From: Methylomonas sp. EFPC3
GTDB lineage: Bacteria > Pseudomonadota > Gammaproteobacteria > Methylococcales > Methylomonadaceae
Length of the DNA: 64,000 nt
Reading direction: 5' to 3'
NCBI RefSeq assembly: GCF_029643245.1
Contig: NZ_CP116398.1
Location: 2,604,001-2,668,000, forward strand
In this document: piece by piece, positions 1 through 8,749 of the stretch
Layout: every line of letters starts with the position of its first letter
Position numbering within the stretch: position 1 is the first letter of the stretch
The notes under the pieces: generated by a model
The model's database searches: none
Told to the model about the DNA's origin: nothing
The model's input: only the letters and a program-made list of their open reading frames with translations
Position numbers and translations under genes: made by a program

Positions 1-134
1 CCAGCCAGCCCCCAAGTTTCCAATACCAGTAAGAAAAACGATAAGCCTACCGTCAGCGGTACAAATAGAAAATGCTGTACTGCATTGATCGCAAACTGCG
101 AGCGAGACAATTCAATAACCGTTTCGGAAACCAT
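1..134 (-). CDS. cydA: Cytochrome bd ubiquinol oxidase subunit I, N-terminal part (partial)
   Basis: The 44 residues visible before the window edge begin [11 protein letters not shown] and continue with [19 protein letters not shown], which matches the conserved N-terminus of CydA (ELSRxQFA...[11 protein letters not shown] in the family). CydA is the haem-bearing subunit of the cytochrome bd quinol oxidase in the inner membrane. The first predicted membrane segment starts at about residue 20. In the family the conserved His in HFLFVP is a haem ligand; it is present here (His21). The ATG is preceded by AGAGGTAGGA, a good ribosome binding site. The rest of the gene, and probably cydB, lies to the left of the window. 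Confidence 0.85.
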   Translation of the reverse strand, partial: MVSETVIELSRSQFAINAVQHFLFVPLTVGLSFFLLVLETWGLA

Positions 135-297
135 TCCTACCTCTAGGCCAAGCTCAAAATGGCGGCAATTATAAAATTATCCGCCCGTTTGTCTGCGTTT
201 TTCTCGATCAAGTCGCATTATATCGGCCGCCAGACCATGGAGAATAAGCGGCACTGATATACACTTTGATGGACTACGGCCGCGTTTACGACACTCC

Positions 298-2442
298 ATG
301 AAGCTCCCGCCCCGCTGGATAATCGGACTGAAAATCATTGGCTTGGCGCTACTTTACGCCGGCTTGGCCAAGCTGGTATTGGCTTTTTTTTCCGACCGCG
401 GAAACGTCACACTGATCTGGTTTCCGGCTGGCCTGGGTCTGGCCGCATTTTTGTTGAATGCCAAACATTATTGGGCCGGCGTACTGTCAGGCGCTTTCAT
501 CGCGGGTTTGTTGGTCGGCGACTCGTGGACAATCTCGGCCTTTATTGCGGCCGGCAACACTCTGGAATCGTGGATCGGCGCTTGGCTCCTGCTTGGCAAC
601 CCCGGTTTTTCGATCAAACTGCGCCACCCGAGCGACTTCGCGTGGCTGGCCGTCACCGGCGCGGTTGCCGCCTGTTTCAGTGCGCTGATCGGGCCGATGG
701 CGTTGTTGCTGGGCGGTTACCTGACTCAAGACCAGTTGTTTCCGAGCATGCTGCATTGGTGGATGGCCGATTTGTTTGGTATCGCTTTAGTAACCCCTTG
801 CATTCTGATTTGGCGAAAATGGCCAACTGGCTGGTTCGTCGTCAAACGTCTGCCGGAAACTGCGACCTTCTTGGCGCTGAGTTTTTTCAGCGGCCAAGCG
901 ATATTTCTGGGTTGGTGTCCGGATGTAATCAGCGGTTACGCCCGCGGGTATTGGACTTTTCTGTTTGTGGTTTGGGCGGCGGCTCGCTTCGGACGCCACG
1001 GCGTGATGCTCCTGATTGGCATAACCGCGATCCAGTCTCTGTGGGGATTGGAGCGCCAGTGCGGCCTGTTTGCCTCCGGCGATTTGCAAGCCGGTCTGCT
1101 GAATATTTGGCTCTATTTACTGGTCCTGGCCTGTGTCGGCATTCCGTTGGCGTTAATGCTTTACGACCGCGAGCAAAAAGCCCAAGCACTGCAAGAAAGC
1201 GAAAACCGCCTGAGCTTTGCGTTGCAAACCATAGACACCGGCGCCTGGGATCTCGACCTTGAAACAGAAACCGTGATGCGCACTCCGATCCACGACCGGA
1301 TTTTCGGCTACGACGACCTGTTACCGGTCTGGACTTACCAAACCTTTCTCGGTCACGTCGTATCGACATACCGGGACACCGTCGACCAAGACTTCCGCCA
1401 CGCCCGCCGCGACCGCAGCAATTGGAATTTCGAATGCAAAATTCGCCGATTGGATGGCGAAATTCGCTGGATTCGCGGTTCCGGTCGCCACCATAGCCTA
1501 TACCCAAGAATGACGGGGATCATCCAGGACATCACGCTTCAAAAACTTGCCGACGAAAACCGCCAATTGGCCATGCTTTTCTACCAGAATTGCAACGAGG
1601 GGATGATGATTACCGAAGTGGATGCGACGATTGTTTCGGTCAATCCGGCTTTCAGCGAGATTACAGGCTACGAAGCGGCAGACGTCATTGGTAAAAACGC
1701 CAGTATTCTCGGTTCCGGCCGCCACGATTCCGGATTCTTTCAGGACATGTGGCAAACCATCAACAGCCTGGGCCAGTGGCACGGGGAAATTTGGAACCGT
1801 CGTAAAAACGGCGAACTATACGTCGAACAACTCAGCATCAATACCGTTTTCGATGCCAACGGCTTGCCGCTACGCCGCATCGGCCTATTTTTCGACGTAA
1901 CCCAACGCAAACTTAACGAAGAACAATTACGCAAACAAGCCTACTTCGATCCTTTGACCGGTATCGGCAACCGCCGCATGTTTTACGACCGATTGGACCA
2001 GGAAATCAAAAAAGCTCATCGCAGCGGCCTGTTTCTGGCATTGCTGCTGATCGACATCGACAAGTTCAAGGAGGTGAACGACCGCTTGGGCTACACAGCC
2101 GGAGACCACATTTTACGAGAAGCGGCACAACGCATCTTGCGTAGCGTCAGGGAAACCGATTTAGTCGCGCGAATGGACGGTGTGGAATTCGGGTTGATCC
2201 TGACCGATCTGGAAAAAATCGATCATATCGAACGCATCGCCGACACGATCAGCCAAAAACTCGGCGAGCCGTTTGTGGTTGACGAGCAAGCGCAGGATTT
2301 ACAATTGTACTGCCGCATCGGGATTGCGGTGTGTCCCGACGACGCCGACGACGCCGACCGCTTACAGCAAGTCGCCGCACAAGCGCTGAAAAGCAGCGCT
2401 CCGGCCGGCCATGCCTTCGCCAACATGACGGACGAAATTTAA
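298..2442 (+). CDS. MASE1-PAS-PAS-GGDEF membrane sensor with a degenerate GGDEF motif
   Basis: A 714-residue signalling protein. Residues about 10-290 are very hydrophobic and resemble the MASE1 integral-membrane sensor domain (several helices, many Trp and Gly). Two PAS/PAC modules follow (about 300-415, containing GAWDLDLETE; and 420-545, containing ITGYEAADVIGKN). A GGDEF-type domain begins at FDPLTGIGNRRMF (about 550). The catalytic signature is not GGDEF but DGVEF (bases 2176-2190, within ARMDGVEFGL), and the usual C-terminal A-KxxGRN segment is also eroded. I infer that diguanylate cyclase activity is probably lost and that the domain may act as a c-di-GMP/GTP sensor or partner-binding module. 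There is no EAL domain. The gene is monocistronic and converges on phoR. The ATG at 298 is the start; only a weak ribosome site precedes it. Confidence 0.82.
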   Translation: MKLPPRWIIGLKIIGLALLYAGLAKLVLAFFSDRGNVTLIWFPAGLGLAAFLLNAKHYWAGVLSGAFIAGLLVGDSWTISAFIAAGNTLESWIGAWLLLGNPGFSIKLRHPSDFAWLAVTGAVAACFSALIGPMALLLGGYLTQDQLFPSMLHWWMADLFGIALVTPCILIWRKWPTGWFVVKRLPETATFLALSFFSGQAIFLGWCPDVISGYARGYWTFLFVVWAAARFGRHGVMLLIGITAIQSLWGLERQCGLFASGDLQAGLLNIWLYLLVLACVGIPLALMLYDREQKAQALQESENRLSFALQTIDTGAWDLDLETETVMRTPIHDRIFGYDDLLPVWTYQTFLGHVVSTYRDTVDQDFRHARRDRSNWNFECKIRRLDGEIRWIRGSGRHHSLYPRMTGIIQDITLQKLADENRQLAMLFYQNCNEGMMITEVDATIVSVNPAFSEITGYEAADVIGKNASILGSGRHDSGFFQDMWQTINSLGQWHGEIWNRRKNGELYVEQLSINTVFDANGLPLRRIGLFFDVTQRKLNEEQLRKQAYFDPLTGIGNRRMFYDRLDQEIKKAHRSGLFLALLLIDIDKFKEVNDRLGYTAGDHILREAAQRILRSVRETDLVARMDGVEFGLILTDLEKIDHIERIADTISQKLGEPFVVDEQAQDLQLYCRIGIAVCPDDADDADRLQQVAAQALKSSAPAGHAFANMTDEI

Positions 2443-2473
2443 GCCGGAAAGCCTTGTTGACATCTAATGCGAA

Positions 2474-3748
2474 TCAGCAAATGCGTTGCTTCGGAAACTG
2501 GCAACGGAAGCGGCTACCCCGCCCCAACTGGCTGTCGATATCCAATTTGGCATCGTGCCTTACCAACACGTGCTTAACAATGGCCAATCCCAAACCGGTA
2601 CCAACGATCTTCTGGTTGCGTTTCACATCGACTCGATAAAAGCGCTCGGTAATCCTCGGGATATCGACTGCAGGGATACCCGGCCCGAAATCTTCGACTT
2701 CCAAAAACGCCCCGCCATCGGCGCTGTCTTGCCAAACGACCTTGACGGGCGAAGTCGCCGGCGAATATTTCAACGCGTTGACCAACAGATTGCTGAAGGC
2801 ACTGCGCAGCTCGGAGGCGTCACCCAGCAGGTTGGCACCACTGGCGACATGCAATTCGACGCGGCGTTCGTCCTTTTCCAGTAAATCGCTCTCCTGACAA
2901 ACCTCATGCAATAACGCGGCTACGGCTACCGACTCCGACTTCTTCTGCTTACTTTCCAACCGTGCCAAGAGCAATAAGTCGTCGATCAAAGCCTGCATGC
3001 GTTCGGTCTGGGCTGCCATGTTTTGAAACGAGCGGCTGTAAACCCCACTGCCGCTGTCCATTTCCTGCAGCGTTTCCAGATAACCGCGCAACACGGTCAA
3101 TGGCGTACGTAGTTCGTGCGAAACGTTTGCCACAAAATCGGTACGCATCCGTTCGATGTTTTTTTGCAAGGTGATGTCCTGAGCCATCAACAATCGCAAA
3201 CCCGAGCCGTACGGCACGATACCGATCTGCAAAAACATGTTTTCATTGACCGGCGACGGGATGCAAATCTTGTGGCGGTAATCCTGCTCTTTTAAATACT
3301 GGATGAACAAGGGATGACGAACCAAATTGGGAATACGTTGACCGTTGTCGGACTTTTTCAAACCCAAAAAATCATGAGCGACTTTGTTGCTCCATTCGAT
3401 TTCGCCGTAGCTGCCCAATACGACGACCGCATCGGGCAAGGCGCCAGTGGATTTGCGAAAGCTGTCCAGCATCTTGCCCAGCTTTTTCTTACGCCGCTTC
3501 TGACTCTTCCTGATTTTATAGACGTGATAGTAAATATCGCTCCAGATTCCTTTGAAATCGGGCTTTTCGCCTTGGCCGCCCTGGCTCAGCCAGCGTTCCA
3601 ATTTATTGATGCTTGCCGTCTGGCTGATATGCAGGTAAGAAATTACGAGCAATAGCAATTCGCTCAAATGACCAACAAAGACGCTGGCCACAAAAGCCGG
3701 CACGACCAGCGCGATCGCAATGTTTCTTTCCCGCCGCCAACGCTGCAT
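2474..3748 (-). CDS. phoR: Phosphate regulon sensor histidine kinase PhoR
   Basis: 424 residues, the usual PhoR length. An N-terminal membrane hairpin (about 8-40) is followed by a charged linker, a PAS domain (about 95-195, with AVVVLGSYGEIEWSN), a HisKA box with the phospho-acceptor His211 in VSHELRTPLTVLRGYLE, and an HATPase domain with N, G1 and G2 motifs (NLLVNALKYSP, VEDFGPGIP, GTGLGLAIVKH). It lies directly downstream of phoB on the same strand with a 6-base gap, the standard phoB-phoR order. It should phosphorylate or dephosphorylate PhoB in response to the state of the Pst transporter, which is not in the window. Confidence 0.93.
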   Translation of the reverse strand: MQRWRRERNIAIALVVPAFVASVFVGHLSELLLLVISYLHISQTASINKLERWLSQGGQGEKPDFKGIWSDIYYHVYKIRKSQKRRKKKLGKMLDSFRKSTGALPDAVVVLGSYGEIEWSNKVAHDFLGLKKSDNGQRIPNLVRHPLFIQYLKEQDYRHKICIPSPVNENMFLQIGIVPYGSGLRLLMAQDITLQKNIERMRTDFVANVSHELRTPLTVLRGYLETLQEMDSGSGVYSRSFQNMAAQTERMQALIDDLLLLARLESKQKKSESVAVAALLHEVCQESDLLEKDERRVELHVASGANLLGDASELRSAFSNLLVNALKYSPATSPVKVVWQDSADGGAFLEVEDFGPGIPAVDIPRITERFYRVDVKRNQKIVGTGLGLAIVKHVLVRHDAKLDIDSQLGRGSRFRCQFPKQRIC

Positions 3749-3754
3749 GTAAGA

Positions 3755-4453
3755 TTAATTCGCCAAGGAAAACCGGTAACCGAAGCCGCGTACCGTTTGT
3801 ATCAGTTCTTCGCGGCCGTATTCCGCCAGAATTTTGCGCAGGCGGCGGATATGCACATCCACCGTGCGTTCTTCGATGTAAACGCTACGCCCCCAAACTT
3901 GGTCCAGTAGATGGGTACGGCTGTAGACTTTGTCTGGATTGGTCATAAAAAACTGCATCAGTCTGAACTCCGTCGGGCTGACTTCCAGGCTTCGACCGTC
4001 TATCGTCAGCTTGTGCTGCTCGGCATCCAGCGTCAAGTCGCCAATGCTCAATTGACCCGATTCGGAGAGTTTGCCGCTACGCCGCATTACGGCCTTAATC
4101 CGGGCAATCAATTCCCGGGGCGAAAAGGGTTTGGTGATGTAGTCGTCGGCACCGATCTCCAGGCCGCGGATCTTATCCTCTTCCTCGCCGCGCGCCGTCA
4201 GCAAAATGATTGGCAGATCCTTATAGCCAGGTTCGCTTTTCAGGCGTCTGGCCATTTCAACGCCGCTGATTCCGGGCAACATCCAATCCAGCACAATCAA
4301 ATCCACCATATTATCCGCCAGACTTTCCCGCGCCTGCTCCGCACTGGCTACCGCCAACACTTTAAACGACGCTTGCTCCAACACCATCACCAGCATTTCC
4401 CTAATGGCGTCTTCGTCTTCCACAACCAGGACGTTCAAATTCGACATAGTCAT
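3755..4453 (-). CDS. phoB: Phosphate regulon response regulator PhoB
   Basis: An OmpR/PhoB-class regulator: receiver domain at about 1-120 with the acidic pocket (VVEDED), phospho-acceptor Asp in IVLDWMLPG (about residue 56 of this reading) and the Lys of ITKPFSP; then a winged-helix DNA-binding domain (about 130-230) ending in the hallmark RTVDVHIRRLRKIL and TVRGFGYRF. It activates phosphate-starvation genes by binding PHO boxes. Two in-frame starts are possible: ATG at 4453 (MTMSNLN) or ATG at 4447 (MSNLN). The second sits 6 bases after a TAAG motif and gives the more usual N-terminus. A PHO-box-like promoter lies about 45 bases upstream, which suggests autoregulation. Confidence 0.94.
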   Translation of the reverse strand: MTMSNLNVLVVEDEDAIREMLVMVLEQASFKVLAVASAEQARESLADNMVDLIVLDWMLPGISGVEMARRLKSEPGYKDLPIILLTARGEEEDKIRGLEIGADDYITKPFSPRELIARIKAVMRRSGKLSESGQLSIGDLTLDAEQHKLTIDGRSLEVSPTEFRLMQFFMTNPDKVYSRTHLLDQVWGRSVYIEERTVDVHIRRLRKILAEYGREELIQTVRGFGYRFSLAN

Positions 4454-4483
4454 CTTAAGTGTAATGATTCCGAGAATATGCGG

Positions 4484-4517
4484 AATTTAGCAGCGCTATA
4501 TTACCTTTTTATGACAA
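4484..4517 (-). promoter_or_regulatory. PHO box and -10 element of the phoBR promoter
   Basis: Read on the minus strand, bases 4517-4500 give TTGTCATAAAAAGGTAAT. This fits the two-heptamer PHO box (CTGTCAT, four A/T bases, CTGTAAT): 6 of 7 matches in the first half and 5 of 7 in the second. Ten bases further is TAAATT (4489-4484), a plausible -10, at the distance seen when the PHO box replaces the -35. The phoB start follows about 30-36 bases later. Seen directly; function inferred from the match and from its position in front of phoB. Confidence 0.7.
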
Positions 4518-4904
4518 AAAACTCGGCACCAAGCGTGCCTAAACCGACAAAGCCACAGCCAATAGCGTGAATGGAGCTCCGCCAACTTTCCGCGGGCGCA
4601 TGCTGCTACTGACCACACCATCGACTTAGCCGCAGAGCTGCGTTCGAACCGCACATCTGACGCCGGGATAAAAATTGAGCCTTTTCCACCAAACACCGCC
4701 GGAAACGCCGGGCCAGGTTACTAATGAAACTATTCCCGGCCAGCTATTGGAGGTTAAGCGGAGATAACTTAAAAACCGTTTGGTTAATAGTGTCGCTGGA
4801 GCTCTGTCTGGAACCAACTAGCGAGCAAAGTCCATTACCCTAGATTAGGCTCTGCATATACGCCGTCCCCTCTTGAGGCTTTCGGCATTAAGCAGGGTGC
4901 AAGA
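4518..4904. other. Intergenic stretch between the phoB promoter and the lytic transglycosylase gene
   Basis: About 390 bases without a convincing gene. The short open frames here lack a ribosome site and have cysteine/tryptophan-rich, low-complexity translations that look like noise. I see no strong inverted repeat with a T-run and no tRNA. Confidence 0.5.
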
Positions 4905-5981
4905 CTACTCTTCGGCCAAATATTGCCCCGGAGCCAGCGGTGTTTCGTAGCGCACGCCCTCCGGAAAATACGGTTCCGGATTCGAGGCAATTTCGCGTGC
5001 AGCCAGAAACTGCGCGTAATAGTTCCGGGACGCAAAACCGAATGCCGGTCCATCGTAAGTTTCCACGATTTGAGCGAAATCCCTGCCAACCTGGTTTTGA
5101 GCCCGCTTCATACCACCGATACCGTGATTGTAGGAGGTAACCGCAGCAGGCCAGTCGCCCAACTTTCCGTATGCATAACTCAAATATCGCGCGGCACCGT
5201 TTGCCGACGCGAAAGGATCGAAACGTTGATCGACTACACCACCGCCGGGCATAAAGGTTTTAGCGGCTGCTTTGGTGAACTGCCACATGCCGACCGCACC
5301 AGCCGAGGACTTGGCGCCCGGTTGAAATGAGGATTCGACGTGCGGCAGATAGGCCAAGTCTTCAGGCAAACCGGCATCGCGGAACACTTTTCTGAACTGC
5401 AAATCGTAACGCCCGCTAATTTCCAACCCGCGCTTAAACCGCTCACGCGTCCCGCGCTGCGAACGCACCCGAGCATCTGCACCAGCCAGCACACTGGACA
5501 AAGAACGCCCGTTAGCTTCCAGTTTCGCAATCAACAGCCTATCCCCGGGGGTCAAAGCCGCGCCGTAGCGTAATTTGCTTTCCAATCCCGCTAATTGCGC
5601 CTTCCAGTAATCACGCCGCTGACTGATCATATCTTTTTGTTCGACGGTCAGACCTTCCGCAACGTAACCGGGCAAGGTCATGACTTCATAAATCACGTCC
5701 AAATAGCGGTCGTCGTGGAAAGCGACTTCGGAACGCTGCCAGACTGCATAGGTTTTACGCCAGAATTCCACAGCCGGCTCCAACGACGCCGGCTTCAGAA
5801 AAACCCCAGAATAGCTGGCAGGCCGGTAGCTCTGAGGCGGCGCTTGGTAAGCCTGGCGCTGCGGTACGTAATTGGGACGGGCAGTGGCAATTTTATCGCG
5901 CTTGACCGGTGCGCCGCCGCAAGCATTCAGTAGAATTGCCGCAACCGTCAGTAATGATATGCGCAAGAAAAGTCGATTCAT
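4905..5981 (-). CDS. Lipoprotein lytic murein transglycosylase (SLT domain, MltD-like without LysM)
   Basis: 358 residues. The N-terminus is a lipoprotein signal with lipobox LLNAC (Cys21), so the protein is probably outer-membrane anchored and acts in the periplasm, cleaving the MurNAc-GlcNAc bond with formation of 1,6-anhydroMurNAc. The SLT/goose-lysozyme-like domain spans about 195-340. The catalytic Glu is Glu216 in LPHVESSF, followed by SSAGAVGMWQFTKAAA and the YNHGIGGM motif, as in family 1/MltD enzymes. E. coli MltD carries LysM repeats after the catalytic domain. Here the protein ends about 20 residues after it, so no LysM is present. It is monocistronic between gaps of about 420-450 bases. 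Confidence 0.85.
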   Translation of the reverse strand: MNRLFLRISLLTVAAILLNACGGAPVKRDKIATARPNYVPQRQAYQAPPQSYRPASYSGVFLKPASLEPAVEFWRKTYAVWQRSEVAFHDDRYLDVIYEVMTLPGYVAEGLTVEQKDMISQRRDYWKAQLAGLESKLRYGAALTPGDRLLIAKLEANGRSLSSVLAGADARVRSQRGTRERFKRGLEISGRYDLQFRKVFRDAGLPEDLAYLPHVESSFQPGAKSSAGAVGMWQFTKAAAKTFMPGGGVVDQRFDPFASANGAARYLSYAYGKLGDWPAAVTSYNHGIGGMKRAQNQVGRDFAQIVETYDGPAFGFASRNYYAQFLAAREIASNPEPYFPEGVRYETPLAPGQYLAEE

Positions 5982-6400
5982 TTTTGCTTTTGGATTCCGA
6001 TTTAACGCTGAGAGCTCAGAGCACTGTCGTCAAGGTTATTGACCAGCATTCTTCGAATACTTTCAATAAATAATAGCGCTCATTTCGAATCGAGGTGAAG
6101 ATTAAATTCGAAAATAGGCCGCATTTTTTTTGCAAATGCGACAAAACGGGTTTGGCAGCAATCACTCACGCTAGAAGATCATATGCACTTGGCGTTCGCA
6201 GCGCTATCATACAGCGGCCGGACCGACGTTCGGGGAGCAGTGAAAACACACACTTGTTACGCGCTTAAGCAGACTCGAGGCCGGAACTTTCGACCTTTTC
6301 ACAGTACCCAAACAGTGCATCTTCAGAAGTGACGACATATCGACAAAAGGTAGCTTGGATTGAGTTTATCCTCACCCGTCAGACCACCAGGAGGGATATT
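5982..6400. other. Intergenic stretch upstream of the lytic transglycosylase and zinc-ribbon genes
   Basis: About 420 bases between two divergent genes, so it should hold both promoters. The only structure I see is a short hairpin at 6119-6141 (CGCATTT / AAATGCG around a T-rich loop). No further gene is supported; the open frame that starts at 6329 is only an upstream extension of the zinc-ribbon gene, with no ribosome site. Confidence 0.5.
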
Positions 6401-6616
6401 ATGAAACCGATTTCAAAGCCGCTAACCTTTTGCTCGCGTTGCGGTGACGACATAACAGCCGACGAATTGCGGTTTTTGCCGGATACGTCTCTGTGCCCGC
6501 TGTGCAGTAATATTGTTTCGGAAGCGATTGAAATTCATGCGACCAAGCAACCGAAAGCCAAAACCGTGATACGCCTCGCCCGCAAACCGAAACCAAGAAC
6601 CTATTCTCCGGTTTAA
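6401..6616 (+). CDS. Small zinc-ribbon protein of unknown function
   Basis: 71 residues starting at the ATG at 6401, chosen because AGGAGGG (6389-6395) lies 5 bases before it; the in-frame ATG at 6329 has no such site. The protein has two CxxC knuckles, CSRC (about 11-14) and CPLC (about 33-36), separated by 18 residues, and a basic C-terminal tail rich in Lys, Arg and Pro. The spacing suggests one zinc ribbon, in the general style of DksA/TraR-type fingers, but without the acidic coiled coil of DksA. It is followed by a strong bidirectional terminator. I do not recognise a specific family. Nucleic-acid or RNA-polymerase binding is only a guess from the ribbon and basic tail. Confidence 0.7.
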   Translation: MKPISKPLTFCSRCGDDITADELRFLPDTSLCPLCSNIVSEAIEIHATKQPKAKTVIRLARKPKPRTYSPV

Positions 6617-6668
6617 TCCGACTCTATTGGCATACTCTCCACTGCATTCATCCGGCTACAATCGGCAT

Positions 6669-6711
6669 TAAAAAACCGGCCCAACCGTCAAGGCTTCGGG
6701 CCGGTTTTTTA
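6669..6711. terminator. Bidirectional intrinsic terminator
   Basis: The arm AAAAACCGGCCC and its complement GGGCCGGTTTTT flank a loop of about 15 bases, with A-tract on one side and T-tract on the other. It therefore ends both the zinc-ribbon gene (plus) and the lipoprotein gene (minus). Confidence 0.88.
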
Positions 6712-6718
6712 GCCGAGA

Positions 6719-7030
6719 TCACTGCTTCAGATTTTTGTAGCCTTCTTCGCTCTCGCGCATGATTTTCTGGCCTTCTTCAATCAAATTCCGCCCTTCGTCG
6801 ATTTTGATCTGACCCTCGCGCTGCATGGCCTGCCCGCGCTCGACCATTTGCTTGCCTTCCTGCCAACGACTGCCCAATTGAGCGATGCCCTGGCTGTCGC
6901 GCAGCATTTGTTCGCCCGACAAGATCTTTTCGGCGGACGCTTTCGGCGCCGGCTCGCTGGCGCAACCGCCGAGCAGTAACGCCGAAACGGGCATGATAAG
7001 GGAAACCAGCAGATAGTTGTTATTGCGCAT
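6719..7030 (-). CDS. Small alpha-helical lipoprotein
   Basis: 103 residues from ATG 7030. The ORF can be extended by two codons to 7036, but the GAGG ribosome site then sits only 2 bases away; it is 8 bases from ATG 7030. The signal peptide ends in lipobox LLGGC. After about 20 flexible residues the rest is highly charged and rich in Gln, Glu and Lys, with a recurring pattern (GKQMVERGQAMQREGQ, then IDEGRNLIEEGQKIM) of roughly 11 residues, suggesting one long helix or coiled coil, superficially like the Lpp/alanine-zipper lipoproteins. Function unknown; probably envelope-associated. Confidence 0.72.
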   Translation of the reverse strand: MRNNNYLLVSLIMPVSALLLGGCASEPAPKASAEKILSGEQMLRDSQGIAQLGSRWQEGKQMVERGQAMQREGQIKIDEGRNLIEEGQKIMRESEEGYKNLKQ

Positions 7031-7139
7031 GATCATGTCCTCTTGTTACGCAGTAAAAACAAAAATTAAACGGAATATTGCAAAACAGTGCGAACTGTTG
7101 CAACGGTTTTTTCAATCCACCCTCCCGCCGCCGCTTGGC

Positions 7140-8039
7140 TTAGCGTGACCTCATGTAGCTGACATACAACCCGTAACCAATCAATACCGACGTCAGCCAG
7201 ACAGCCACCAGTGGGCCAATCACACCGTCGTAATAGGTGTTGACCAGATAAACCGAATCAGCCTGCAAATTGACGTTGCACAAATCCCGACTGAGTTTGA
7301 TCTGCCAGACCCACCCGGCATGACAGCCAATCGACCACCCCAATCCTTGCCCCTCACGACTTCTTAGTACGGCGAGGAATAGTCCGACCGCGAATAAAGC
7401 AATAAAGGCACTAACGATTGCCGGATTGAACCAATTGGCAAATGCCTCGGCAAGCAACGGCAAGCCGCTAAATGGTGTGATATCGGCATAAGCGATTGGC
7501 GTCGAACTTTTCAAGAAATGCAGCGCGGCATAGTACAGCGAACTCGCAAACATAGCAGCATACAACGGCATTTGCCGGCGCAGGCCGCTCAACAGCAAAC
7601 CGCGAAACAACAATTCTTCGCCGACGGCGATCAACATCGCCAATAGCAATGCCAGCAAAGCTTTACCAGCAAACGCTTCCCAAGCCCAAATCCGGCTATC
7701 GTCCCAGACATGCACTTGCAGCAGGTACAAAATCAGCAAGACCGGTAGCAAAGTGACCAAACTCAATGCAAAACCGTTGCCGACTTGCTTGAGAAAATGG
7801 GGCAACGGCGCGAATCCCAAATCCGTCCAACTGAGTTGTAGATACTTTTTTAACGGAAATACGCTGAGCAGCAGCAATACCAGCGTAATTTTGCTGACAA
7901 TCTTGGCCAGGGACAAAACGTCTCCGGCCAGCTTCAGCACAGCGTAACCCAGCACGCTGGCCAGCATCGCCAGCATTACCAACAACAGCAAAGGCGCCAG
8001 AGCGGAAGCCAACCCGCGCATCAACGAAAATCGCCCCAT
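7140..8039 (-). CDS. CPBP-family intramembrane metalloprotease
   Basis: 299 residues with about 7-8 predicted membrane segments. It carries the CPBP (Abi/CAAX-protease-like) motifs: EELLFRG (about 141-147), a conserved His in YYAALHF, and a third site in GCHAGWVW. In the family these Glu and His residues lie in the membrane and bind the metal. The substrate is unknown. It is the last gene of bioA-rsmE-CPBP. The longest reading overlaps rsmE by 19 bases; the in-frame ATG at 8021 would instead form a TGATG junction with the rsmE stop and is at least as likely. Neither has a clear ribosome site, so translation is probably coupled. Confidence 0.78.
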   Translation of the reverse strand: MGRFSLMRGLASALAPLLLLVMLAMLASVLGYAVLKLAGDVLSLAKIVSKITLVLLLLSVFPLKKYLQLSWTDLGFAPLPHFLKQVGNGFALSLVTLLPVLLILYLLQVHVWDDSRIWAWEAFAGKALLALLLAMLIAVGEELLFRGLLLSGLRRQMPLYAAMFASSLYYAALHFLKSSTPIAYADITPFSGLPLLAEAFANWFNPAIVSAFIALFAVGLFLAVLRSREGQGLGWSIGCHAGWVWQIKLSRDLCNVNLQADSVYLVNTYYDGVIGPLVAVWLTSVLIGYGLYVSYMRSR

Positions 8040-8749
8040 AAGGTTTGCACGGCGGCCAACGCGGCCAGCACCGCGGTTTCGGTGCGCAAAATTCTGCCAC
8101 CCATTCTAACCGGGACAAAGCCGGCCGCTTTGGCGTATTCGCGTTCCTGGTCGCTAAATCCGCCTTCCGGCCCGGACATTAAAGTCACGCCCTCGCCCCC
8201 CGGATTAAGTTCGGAGAACACTTGCTTGGCATAAGGATCCAAAAACAACTTGAGCCCGCATTGACCGTCGACCCAATCAGCTAATGCGAGCGGAGGATTT
8301 AATTCCGGCAAATGCGTCCGCCCCGATTGCTCGGCAGCATGCTGAATGATGCTTTGCCAATGCTGTTGCCGTTGTTGCTTCTTGTCGTCGTCGAACTTGA
8401 TCACGCAGCGCTCGCTAATCAACGGCGTCAAACTGGCCACCCCCAATTCGACCGCTTTTTGTACGGCCCAATCCATTCTGTCGCCGCGCGAAATACCCAA
8501 CCCCAGATTGATCGCCAGCGGCGACTCGACTGAACGGTCGATAAATTGTTCGACGGCCACGCTTACCCGCTTCCGGCTCACTTCCTCGAGCCGGCAGCGA
8601 TATTCGCCACCACGGCCGTTGAACAGCACGATCTCCTGATCCTGTTTCAATCGCAGCACCGTGCGCAGGTAATGTCCGGCCGCATCGTTCAACTCAATAT
8701 GTCGACCAACGTTCAGCCCCAGGTCAACGTATAAGCGCGATACCCGCAT
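8021..8749 (-). CDS. rsmE: 16S rRNA (uracil-1498-N3)-methyltransferase RsmE
   Basis: 242 residues, normal for the family. An N-terminal PUA-like RNA-binding part (about 1-70, containing HYLRTVLRLKQ) is followed by a SPOUT methyltransferase domain with the knot motifs LMSGPEGGFSDQE and GGRILRTETAVLAAL. It methylates U1498 in the small-subunit rRNA using SAM. The start codon shares an A with the bioA stop (TGATG), so it is translationally coupled to bioA. Confidence 0.93.
   Translation of the reverse strand: MRVSRLYVDLGLNVGRHIELNDAAGHYLRTVLRLKQDQEIVLFNGRGGEYRCRLEEVSRKRVSVAVEQFIDRSVESPLAINLGLGISRGDRMDWAVQKAVELGVASLTPLISERCVIKFDDDKKQQRQQHWQSIIQHAAEQSGRTHLPELNPPLALADWVDGQCGLKLFLDPYAKQVFSELNPGGEGVTLMSGPEGGFSDQEREYAKAAGFVPVRMGGRILRTETAVLAALAAVQTLWGDFR

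Noticed and set aside
471..1262. 263-residue frame within the MASE1 gene
   Set aside because: Same-strand shadow in another frame; Arg/Ala-rich and without motif, whereas the 298-2442 frame has clear domains.
4496..4817. Short minus-strand open frames in the phoB upstream gap
   Set aside because: No ribosome site, odd Cys/Trp composition and no conserved features.
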